Assembly (NCBI GenBank): GCA_963989245.1
Contig: OZ022358.1
Location: 6,610,243-6,674,242 of the forward strand
DNA from: Nansenia antarctica
Lineage: Eukaryota; Chordata; Actinopteri; Argentiniformes; Microstomatidae
DNA length: 64,000 nucleotides
Reading direction: 5' to 3'
Shown: piece by piece, positions 49,188 to 64,000 of the stretch
How the letters are laid out: every line of letters starts with the position of its first letter
How positions within the stretch are numbered: position 1 is the stretch's first letter
The notes under the pieces: model-generated
Database searches by the model: none
The model's input: the letters and a program-made list of their open reading frames with translations, nothing else
Told to the model about the DNA's origin: nothing
Translations under genes and position numbers: made by a program

Positions 49188-50284
49188 GGTTGTACTGTGT
49201 TACTGTGCTAATAGTGTTATGTTCAGCATGTTGTTCGTACTTGTAGTTCTAATTTGGAAAGAGGGATGATTTTCCAGCAAGCTTCATACAGTAGCAAGAT
49301 ACATATTCTAAAATAATCTTTCGTCATTTGTTCAAGTTTTATGGTGAGATGTTCATGTTATTTATTCATGTTATGTTGAGATGCTACTGTGACTTGTTGG
49401 AAACATTTTGTAAAATTGTAAATAAAGATTTTTTTTTTAGCTTTGAATTGTGTATGAGGAAGAAAGGAAACATTCTTTTGAAAAAAACCATTTTATTTTC
49501 AGAAAACAAAATGAATTGAAATAATCACACACAAATACATAGTCCTGGCCTTCACAAAGTCAGAGAACCTCAGGGGCAGAAATATCACATACTTGGACAA
49601 GCTGCCGTGATGTTGGGCTCCACATCATGTGAAAATGCCCACTTTTCTTCATTTTAAACAAAAATATCCACAGTAATTACACTTTAAATAAATTACAAAA
49701 CTATACAAAGAGGGGAATATTTCATACATTTCAATGTTAGAGATTCCAAGAAATGCACCATTGTGATGTAAATGTTGTAGTTAAATGCACCCAAAAATCA
49801 TCAGTCCCATTTCTCTAGAATTTAAATAAATCATTACATCTCTACAGTCATTATTATCCTTCATTCTCTAAAACAATATCTGTCTTAAAATCTATAAATA
49901 ATTTCAACTTCATAATCTACCATACTTCTCTACATATCGCTACAGTACAAAATAACAGTGGTTTCCCTTCATTGCAAGTCAGCTGGCTCTGCAGAGTCTC
50001 CCTTTTCAATAATAATATATGCAATGGGATATGGGACCTGGGAGTTGTCAAATGTCCGACTCCTCAAATGGGAATGTACCGGACTCTATATTAGCAAATG
50101 TCAGAGCACTTCGCTTGGCTACATCGGGTAAAGGCTTCAATACGACACTGTGGATAGCCTGGCTACGATTTGTTAAAAGGGCATTTTACTTGCTGCACCC
50201 ATGGTGGTAAGAGTACAGTTTGATTCCAATAGATAACTAGAGCATCCGGTTCCCTTGGTATCACAGTAGTGGAGTATCTGTGCT

Positions 50285-50428
50285 GCCTACTGTCGCTGCG
50301 TTCGTAAATTCGCTCTGGAAATATGATCAGCACTCATGGAATGCCTCTTGTCCAAGCAAATTACCCCCTTTATGATGTTGAACCCAGTGTGCGCTCCGGT
50401 GCTCTCAGAGCGAATTTACGAACGCACC
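50285..50428. mobile_element. MITE with TGCGTTCGTAAATTCGCTCT ends
   Basis: Facing copies of gctgcgttcgtaaattcgct and agcgaatttacgaacgcacc lie about 140 bp apart. The right end, ...gcaccctg, reads CAGGGTGCG on the minus strand, a hAT-like start. The left end is diverged, so the target duplication is unclear. Confidence 0.72.
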
Positions 50429-50574
50429 CTGAGTATATCCACATGTGATATGACGCAGGACCGGTTGAGTGTCTTCTTCCCAAATCCTGTCAGGTCAAGC
50501 AGGTGCCATGCTTCACCACCCAGGATGATGGACTGTGTTGCTGGTCAACAAGCCATGAATAGCCTCCTCAAAAA

Positions 50575-50812
50575 AGGGAGGCTGGTGGAGGCAGGAATCA
50601 GAGGACAAGCTCATTGTAATGCATGAAATGGAAAGAGGAATGGTATACAACACAGGAATGGTATCAAACACGTGTTTTAGGGGTGTGGGTGGAGGGGGTT
50701 GGTATCAAACATGTGTTCGATACCACTCCTCATTCCATACCATACACCACTCCTCATTCCATACATTACCATTTCCTCATATTTCTACTTCTACCAGCCT
50801 CCCCTGCTCCTC
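50575..50812. mobile_element. Palindromic MITE, fullest copy
   Basis: Left arm gaggctggtggaggcaggaa, then caagctcattgtaatgcatg; right arm cattaccatttcctcatatt, then ctaccagcctcccct. A central duplication of the gataccactcctcattccat piece lengthens it. Confidence 0.82.
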
Positions 50813-52352
50813 AACCACAACTTGAAGTCTGAGTTCAAACTGAATTGATACAACTCGAGTTTTTAGAAAAACCAATGCCAGTGTGCCTCAATGCAAGTTC
50901 ACATCTATAGTCCAGTGGAAAGTTGGATTCATGTACCTTCTTATCGAGACCTGAATGGGCATTGAGAAACCCATAGAAAGTTTCAGTAGGCTCTATATTC
51001 CTCTGTTAAAGCCTCAATGGATTCACACATGTACCATTATACCACCAACAACACGCTCTGAAGCTGTTGAATTTACACTCTTGGGACTGCAGTACCATTC
51101 CAGATACATACTGTACATACACACAAACAGACAGAGAGAGAGAGACACACAAACAATTCCAAAACCCACAAAGAGACCGTCCCCCAATTCTGTAACACCA
51201 TTTATCAAATCTGACCCCTACCCCCCCCCACCCCCCCTTTGTGGGGGTCTCCAAAATAACAGTGCGAAATGTTCTCATGCACGCGCGCGAATCATGCCCA
51301 CACAGCGATGGGACTTACAAGTTTTAATTAGCCATAGGCTACTCATTTCACCACATCAACACCACCACATGAAGCAACAGCTATAAGCGATAGTCACGGG
51401 TATCTCGGCCAATAAATGTTGTTGTTTTTGCTATACAGTCCATTCACTTTCCCTGTTAGCACGACACATTGTCCACATCTCCATTTCCAGTGACATCGCA
51501 CCTGACATAAATAATCATGTTCATGCTCGTCCATGAATTGTGCTTTCATCTAATGTTATGCTACTACGGGAATCAAGTGATTTGACATTAGAAATGAATT
51601 TGTTTAATCTCTTGTGCAATGTGCTCTACAATCTGGGCACATGAATGATCGGATCGGTGAGCAGGGGCCAACTGTCGCGCCATTCATCTCATAAGTTTCA
51701 TAATTGGATTCAGTTTTGCATAAGGCATCCTTTCTTTAGACAGTATAGGCTGCCCTGAACGAACTAGCTGTCTCCTTATACATACTGGAGGTGAGTTCTG
51801 CTACTTTCTTCTGAAGCACTTGGATTTGTTTGAGTTCTGCTATTTCAACAGTTAGGTGTCATAACAGGTGCAGCTGAATTCAAGTTTGGTTTCTTGGTTG
51901 AAAACCCGAAACTTTCCAGGCTTGTCGACTCGGTCGGCAGCAGTGGCCTTTTTTGGGGCGGCATGATAGCTGGCTACTGAATGTTTTCTTCTCAATAATC
52001 ATGTTTTCACGTTCGCAAGCTCTCAACGATCATATTCTGCTGTTGCACAATATTCTACTGCGCCCCATAGTGTCTTGGTGGTAAAGTGCAGGCAGTCAAA
52101 GGCATACTGTCATTCACAGGAGATTAATGCTGGTGCGCGTAGTTCTTTTGGAAAACGTGTTTATTTTAGAATATTTATCATATAAATAAATATAAATAAT
52201 ACTCATTACATTGACATTCATGATCAAATAATGGTTGTGGTAATGTATTATTAGCGACCCCCACAGATGTATGATTTTACTGCTTTCATGGGAGCTCAGA
52301 CCTTCCTTATGGGAGCTCAGCTCCCATTGGCTCCCACATAACTCGAACCCTG

Positions 52353-52550
52353 GATATCTATACTAGCACAGATCATAGATATCTACATAGACATTATGTA
52401 TGGATATCTATTACTGACACAGATCATGGATATCTACATAGATATTATGTATGGATATCTATACTGACACAGATCATAGACATCTACATAGATATTACCT
52501 ATGGATATCTATACTGACACAGATCATAGATAGACATCTACATAGATCTT
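52353..52550. repeat. ~50-bp tandem repeat (tggatatctatactgacaca...)
   Basis: Four units of about 50 bp (tggatatctatactgacacagatcatagatatctacatagatatta-type, each under decay) stand in tandem. Single units or part-units occur at 44783-44811, 46066-46135 and 53728-53755. Confidence 0.85.
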
Positions 52551-52809
52551 CCATATGATTCAGATTGCTTAATAGGACTAGGTGTTACAATCCCTGAAGA
52601 TTCAGCACGCAACTTACCTGGGTGGGTGTGAAGATGACCCCTTGGGTGGGGTTGAATTCGGTGAAGACCACTATGACCAGTATGACACATCGTCAGTTGT
52701 ATACCCCCGCCTCATAAGGTGTTTCGGCCTTTATGACGAGACACTCTCGGGCCGAGGCAGGCCCACCACAGGCTGATCAGACCCGGGTGAGTGTCATATG
52801 GTGACATTA

Positions 52810-53730
52810 TGTGGTCATTTGACAGCCCACACTGTCTCCTTTCGTTTCAGCCACAGCCAGTGACTGCTCCTTTCGGCGACAGCGGCAAGTTCATTATCTA
52901 CCTTCCGTTGGGCTTGCCCTCCGATGCCTACTTCCTTCAGGAGCCTTGTGGTGGAACTGTCTACAAAGCCCCTGCATCCCACCTCCACTGGACACACCTT
53001 CGCATTCCAGCTTTGGTCCTCTGCTTCAGTTGCCAGATCGGCATCCTTTTCCTTTCGTATGCCTCATCGATGGCATCCTCCCAAGGGACCGTCAGCTCAA
53101 CGTTGAGGACACGCTGGCAGGAGTTGGACCAGAGGACCAGATCTGGGCGCAGGTTGGTCACTACGATGTGGGGATGGGAAGGTGAGCCTCTGGCTTAGGA
53201 TCGACACGCGTTTCCCAATCCCTGGCTGCATTCAGTGGACCCGCAGCGTCTGGAAGTGAGGAGTTAGTCCGCTTTTTCTCTCCTTCCCGGATGAAGGATG
53301 TTGGGTGTGGGAAAGTGGTTTGGGCATTTAGGGGCATGGAGTTGGTTGTTACTCTCTTGTACTCTTGTACACTCCCTTGAGTTGGGCTGGTCTTACAACC
53401 CACCAGGAGGGTTGCCGGGGCTGCACACTTGGAGACAGGCCGGATCTTCTCCAAACCAGAGATGTAGGTTTGTTGGAGAGGGAAGGACATCATTATGTGG
53501 CTCTGATGATGAAACTTAGCCTGTTAGAATCCATGTTCCATATCTCACTCCATGTGATTTTCCTCCTCTCTACGCCATCCGGCCTTGCTGGGGTTGGGAG
53601 ACCGCTCCGGCACACCTGTCTGCTTCTTCCTGGTGGCGCACCTTCTCCACCACCAGTTGCCGGCGTTCAGTTGGAGTGGCCTTTTGCCATGCTGGTGTTG
53701 TTGCTCCCAATAAAACAACACCAACATTAT
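52810..53730 (-). pseudogene. Retroelement C-terminal endonuclease-like fragment
   Basis: Read on the minus strand, frames give SFIREGEKKR, ARDWETRVD, LRPDLVLWS, LNVELTVPWEDAIDEAYERK, VEVGCRGFV and AAVAERSSHWLWLKRKE, in that order, with at least two frame shifts (near 53165 and 53000). I recognise this string as a common C-terminal module of uncharacterised fish and cnidarian retroelement proteins. The RPD...ELT spacing resembles a PD-(D/E)xK nuclease. The copy is broken and isolated. Confidence 0.6.
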
Positions 53731-53954
53731 CTATGGATATCTATACTGGCACAGATGGCTCGGGTAGCGAGCAGAATTATGAATGCCTGTGTATTTAATC
53801 GATTGTTTCGGGTGCAATATGCGTTTGTATTTATTGATTGTAAACTAGTTGTAATTAGCTAAAATGCGTTTCTATATATTTGTCTCTGCTGGCCATTGAG
53901 CTCTTTAAACTTAGTAGCCCGAAGGTACGTATATGTACAGTATCTATAGGTCAT

Positions 53955-53971
53955 ATCTATCTATCTATCTG

Positions 53972-54021
<50 letters not shown>
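53955..54021. repeat. (CTAT)n microsatellite
   Basis: About 16 tetranucleotide units with one CTGT variant. Confidence 0.95.
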
Positions 54022-54109
54022 CATAAAACATCAGTCTCCTGTTTCCCTTGGAAACATTTTGAACAAGTCATCCATGTCTACGGTATTTGTTATTGATTTC
54101 TCATGGGCC

Positions 54110-54690
54110 AAGATCACCAAATTCCTCTTTCTTTCCTGTAACGGTAATGGTACGACGATAGGGAGTTGACTTGTGACAGTGTGGAGAAGGAACTCTCACA
54201 TGATGCTGAAGAAACAGCAATTGCTGTTACATACAATTTATGCAACACAGGAAAAGCTTCCTTATACTCCTGTAGGGGTTTACACATAATGGACAGGTCT
54301 GTTTCATTTGGACATTTCTTGACCAACACTGGTTCTGCAACAAGAATTTTCCAGATTCACGTCATCTGCCGCAGTGTCAGCAAGCACATGCAGAGGGCGC
54401 AACAAGGTAGATTCTAGGAATGCAGTAGTACAAGACTGGATATGGCTGTCATTAGGACCACATTCTACTTGGAAAATCTGTTTTCCATTTCTGAAATGGC
54501 CCTGTCAAGGATGTTGAGCAGGGATCTTTTCAGAGACTGACAGGGGGTGATGGTGGAATCATCAGAATCTGTAGGACCCACAGTTGAGAGCAAGGTGTCC
54601 CCAAGGTGTTTACTCAATGTTCTCCTTCTCTTAGGAGGATGTGAATCATCCCCAGCAGTAGAACTTGACCTTTGAGTTCTACCTCTAGAG
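54110..54690 (-). pseudogene. hAT transposase C-terminal pseudogene
   Basis: On the minus strand, 54329-54175 reads YKEAFPVLHKLYVTAIAVSS, then ASCESSFSTLSQV, the hAT dimerisation region. Further upstream are KRRRTLSKHLGDTLL and a stretch with in-frame stops (near 54415 and 54370). No terminal repeats are visible. Confidence 0.78.
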
Positions 54691-54699
54691 GGTCATGTT

Positions 54700-55500
54700 T
54701 TTATTGAGTGATAAAGAAATACAATGTGCACACACACACCCTTTCAGTAATGTTAAAATCAAGGTTATGTCCTCAATTTATCATAGTGGGATGCAGTAAA
54801 ATATAGTAATCTTTTGATCAATGCTAACAGCCAAATCAGGAAACGCAAAACATGAAAGAGGTAGTGCATCATATTCATTTATTAAATATGAATATACATA
54901 TAAAATACACATAATACCCCCGACATCCACAAACAACATTTATTGTATACAATCCATGTCATCCCAGTATAGTGAAACCAACCACACAAAGTATGTTGAC
55001 AACTCGTCAAATGTTCAAATAAATATTAGGTTAGATTAGATTAGATTCACTTTATTGTCATTACATAGTACAAGGCAATGCAACGAAATGATTGTGCGTC
55101 TAACCAGAAGTGCAACAAATAGCAATTATATTGCCGTTATATTGCAGTGATAAGTAGTTTATTGCAGTGATAAATATGCTTTGAGGTAAACGTTTCAGCA
55201 TATTTATGCACAATATACAACTTTACTTTTATGATAATATGATAATACAAGTTCAACCACTTAAAATATATGCTGATAACTACAACATCATATACAGTAA
55301 TATGATACCATTGAGATAAAATGAATATAAAAATACAAGAATTGTGTGAATGAATAATATTCATATATACCAAACAGTACTGAATATTTGTTCAGTTATG
55401 AGGTTATCACAGTTGATACATTATCCCCCCCCTCCCCCCTCTCTCTCTCTCTCTCACACGCACACACACACACACACACACCTCTCTCTTTCTCTTTCTC
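54700..55500. other. Intergenic, LINE tail and CT/CA runs
   Basis: A (tagat)n-headed LINE 3' end in reverse orientation occupies 55028-55115. Positions 55426-55500 are C-, CT- and CA-rich. The rest is AT-rich, without exons. Confidence 0.5.
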
Positions 55501-55502
55501 TT

Positions 55503-61005
<5,503 letters not shown>

Positions 61006-62460
61006 GTTCAGTTCAGGTCGCTATCTATGTATTTTAAATCGCAAGTTGTGAACAAGTTGAATAAATCGTACAACAGAACTAAAAGCAAATATCCGAGGTA
61101 TCTCTCTTGCTCAGTGGCTACACACAGAGAGGTGAGGAGGCGGTCTGCTATAGGTAGTGTACTTTCCCCTTCAATTAAGATCTAGGCATGAGGGTGTGTG
61201 AGTCGTTTGCTCCGTAAGCGTTTCTGGGGGTTTATATCTCTCTATTGTCCAGAGGACCACCTCCAGACGGCGAGCATCTCTGGAAAATAATAATTGTCTT
61301 TCATTCATACTGGCTTGATTGAGCGCACCTCATCAGGGGACGCACTTTAGCCTTACAATACTCTACTACTGGACATGTACAGCCCTGCGCAATCGCTTTG
61401 CTGTCCATGGGTTTGGGTTGATAGGGTAATCTCTCAGAAGTAAACTTTGAGAGGGTGTGCTGTGCTACTTGTTTCCATGCCAGCCAGTATAATCTTTCAC
61501 AAATGAATAGATATTGCCATGTACAATAACAGATGATGTGTGCACTAGGTGTCCATCTCTCTCGCACACATTTCTGTGAGGGGGGGGGGGGGGGGACAGG
61601 GGATCAAAAACATAAAAACAACCCATGGAAAATGAAACAGTATAAGTGCTCGTTGCCATGTGTATTGTAGTACTCAATACCTTAGCACTGAGGCGATGGT
61701 GTATCATCTCATTGCAGCATGCCAATCTGCTTCACAGTAAACATCCAGGCACTTTTTTGTCATTGACCTCACTTGATGTGGTCTTTCTTGCCACTTCCAG
61801 TGGGGTCTACTAATCATGGATCAGTAAGGGATTTGTAATTTGATTGAGGAAAAACAACGTTATTACAAGTTATTGCAATTAAATGTACGTAAGATGGGAG
61901 TTCCATCCTTTCATGAGAAAATTAGATTTCGGAAGGTGAACCATGGTTAAAAAATGTCTTACAGCCAAACGAATGTCTTACAGCTGAACGCATAAGGACA
62001 TACTGAAGGAGGTAATAGAGAGAAAGAGTGTGTGAGAGGTAGAGGAAAACAGGAAATAAGAAACTAAGATATAGACTACCTCAGAGGTAGCTAGCACGAG
62101 AGAAAGCCAATAAGAGAGACTGAAAGAATACGCAGCTATATGCTGAGTGCTCGCAGAGACAGTCTTGTGTGTGTCAGTCAGCTCACACCTTTCTCTCCGC
62201 ACATGGTCAATGACTCACTGACAGTCGGTCAGGTGAACGGCAGGGAGGTCATTCCCCCCCGAGCGTGGCGGCGTCACACTCTGTCCTTCCCAGTCTCAGG
62301 GCTATCACATTCCTGTCAGGGAACAGTCCTTGGAGATAAAGATCAGTGTCACTTCAATGCTGTAATAACCCTGCTTGTGATAACCATCTAAAAGTGCCAC
62401 TTTGTTTCGCCACGGCAGACAATACTCCTACTGAACAAATATTGTCTCATCTTAATGAGG
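61006..62460. other. SLC51A upstream region
   Basis: The presumed promoter of SLC51A lies from 61006 upwards. I see no clear TATA box at a fixed distance. A G-run at 61580-61597 is followed by AT-rich unique DNA. No further gene is seen. Confidence 0.4.
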
Positions 62461-62469
62461 TGATAGAAG

Positions 62470-62601
62470 TCAAGGACCCCAATTGAAATAAGCCAGTGGC
62501 TTTCTTGGGTTTTTATCCTGTTAGTTGACCTTGTATGTAATATGTACTTTCATGTACCTACTTCTGCAAATCTTCTAATAAAGTTTTCAATCAATCAATC
62601 A
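62470..62601 (+). mobile_element. LINE 3' end with (caat)n tail
   Basis: Practically the same sequence as 42263-42397, ending cttctaataaagttttcaat and (caat)n. Confidence 0.82.
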
Positions 62602-62642
62602 AAGTGAAGGCCGTGATGTGTTCCCACTTGTGTCCTCGGCAC

Positions 62643-62671
62643 TGACACACACACACACACGCACGCACGCG

Positions 62672-62715
<44 letters not shown>

Positions 62716-62747
62716 ACACACACACACACACACATACATACATACAT

Positions 62748-62784
<37 letters not shown>

Positions 62785-62785
62785 T

Positions 62786-62816
<31 letters not shown>

Positions 62817-62850
62817 TACATACACACACACACACACACACATACATACA

Positions 62851-62911
<61 letters not shown>

Positions 62912-62937
62912 CCACACACACACACACACCCACACAC
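62643..62937. repeat. (CA)n/(CATA)n compound microsatellite
   Basis: About 295 bases of CA with CATA, CACG and CAGA blocks. Frames across it are artefacts. Confidence 0.95.
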
Positions 62938-62997
62938 TTTGCTCTCACGTTTGGAACAGGTTATCTTACTGACTACTGTCTTCTGAGATGTCTCTCT

Positions 62998-63160
62998 TTA
63001 CATTTACATTTACATTTTTGGCATTTAGCAGACGCCTTATTCCAAAGCGACTTACAATCAATACATTTGAATACTAAGCATGTGAATCAGCAGTCCACCA
63101 TTCGTTGCAGGAAGAGTACTCTAGCCCTATTATCGCCTTCTACTATTTTTTTTTTTTTAT
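62998..63160 (-). mobile_element. SINE-tail family copy
   Basis: Starts (catttac)n, then ttggcatttagcagacgcct and caaagcgacttacaatcaat. Same family as 55793 and 56942. Confidence 0.75.
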
Positions 63161-63316
63161 ATTACTGGAGAAACTGAGAAACAGTACAAGGGGGGCAATA
63201 GAAGTTCTTAGGGACACAGTAGAGGGGAAAGCGGGTGTCTTTAGGAGACGTAGTGGTTTGAAAATGGATTGAAAATTAACAGAACGAATATGAACAAACT
63301 GACTCTGCTTTTTCCA

Positions 63317-63338
63317 TAGGGTTAGGGTTAGGGTTAGG
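63317..63338. repeat. Interstitial telomere-type repeat
   Basis: Three perfect TTAGGG units (agggttagggttagggttag) stand alone in unique DNA. Confidence 0.85.
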
Positions 63339-63730
63339 CTTCTCTCTCATAAACAATAACCAATTGCAAGCACAATGTATGGAGATCCTTAGGATTTAAT
63401 TGCTGTTACAGTAAATACGGTAAACTACCGACTCAGGAAGTGCATTTCACTTAAGTCTCGTGCGAGTCCAAAATTGTGGCTTTTCGATCCAATCTAAATA
63501 ATATACACAGTGTTACTCCTAACTCTGCATGTACAGCATTTAAATGCTCTTGACAGCAAGTACTACAGCATGTAATTTTCTTGTATAGAGGCACACCTCA
63601 TCAAAAAAGAGAGCAAATGTAAGCCTCATCTGAGATCAGCACCCAGGCCAGGCCCAGGTCAAAGGGCAGTGGGTGGATTATGGAGAATCATTCCATATAT
63701 TTGAATAAGCTGTTCTGTTTCTGTTGTATC

Positions 63731-64000
63731 TACAGTCTTGGACAGCATTATTGGCACCCCTGCACTTCTGTCAGATAATGCACCACTTCTCCCAGAAAAT
63801 TGTTGCAATTACAAATGCTTTTGTATTAACATGTTTCTTTTGTTTGCATTGGCATTGTGGTATATTCTTACACACACATCTACACACCTGTGTAGATATC
63901 TGTCTTATTGCACACACATTCATAGACCTGTGTAAGAACCTGTAGATATATGTCCTATTGATTGTCACATTCCCAGAAGGGTTTTTTATGACGGCCTCAG
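63731..64000 (+). mobile_element. Tc1-like element entering from the right edge
   Basis: It begins acagtcttggacagcattat followed by tggcacccctgcacttctgt, close to a fish Tc1 terminal repeat, and runs out of the window. No transposase is visible yet. Confidence 0.65.

Larger units (their letters stand above)
49440..52350. other. Intergenic, MITEs and unique DNA
   Basis: Apart from the MITEs at 50285-50428 and 50575-50812, I see no gene. The block at 51400-52340 is unique; a serine/leucine-poor mix of short frames there has no splice context. Confidence 0.4.

Overview
The window is nuclear DNA of a ray-finned (teleost) fish. Four split vertebrate genes are readable through consensus splice sites, and most of the remainder is typical teleost repeat: Tc1/mariner, hAT and Harbinger-like elements, tRNA-derived SINEs, L1/L2/Rex-type LINE pieces and very long (CA)n and (GA)n tracts. 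A short palindromic repeat present in at least seven copies resembles one I know from salmonid sequences. A basal euteleost (salmon, pike or smelt relative) is therefore a reasonable but unproven guess.

Layout. Positions 1-19,240 hold no coding gene that I can support. They contain microsatellites, Tc1-like copies and several unique AT-rich stretches that look like conserved non-coding DNA. Positions 19,243-24,394 (+) are PCYT1B (CTP:phosphocholine cytidylyltransferase beta), 8 coding exons, 364 codons. Positions 24,600-38,040 are a transposon-rich interval between two convergent genes. It holds a Rex/L2-type LINE, an L1-type LINE, an L2-type LINE flanked by a 261-bp direct duplication, and a complete-looking 7,159-bp DNA transposon (29,741-36,899). 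That transposon has long inverted repeats, a 6-bp target duplication and an uninterrupted six-exon DDE integrase-type transposase of 468 codons. Positions 38,043-44,108 (-) are PDK3 (pyruvate dehydrogenase kinase 3), 11 exons, 406 codons. After a divergent intergenic region interrupted by a 1,254-bp hAT element, 46,397-49,187 (+) is the fish homologue of human C19orf67 (UPF0575), 7 exons. A 96-bp MITE sits inside its first coding exon and breaks the frame. Positions 49,440-55,500 hold a satellite-like repeat, an endonuclease-like retroelement fragment and a hAT pseudogene. Positions 55,503-61,005 (-) are SLC51A (organic solute transporter alpha), 8 exons, 330 codons. The last 3 kb are intergenic repeats, ending in the start of another Tc1-like element.

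How the genes relate. PCYT1B is the rate-setting step of phosphatidylcholine synthesis, PDK3 switches off the mitochondrial pyruvate dehydrogenase complex, SLC51A is half of the basolateral bile-acid and steroid exporter, and the C19orf67 protein has no known function. They are not an operon. Their linkage is of evolutionary interest: convergent PCYT1B-PDK3 matches human Xp22, while PCYT1-SLC51A linkage matches human 3q29. The window may therefore preserve an ancestral arrangement that was split after the vertebrate genome duplications.

The most unusual items are the intact multi-exon integrase-type transposon, the MITE in a coding exon, complementary GT/CA tracts bracketing frame-neutral exons in two genes, and the LINE with a 261-bp flanking duplication.
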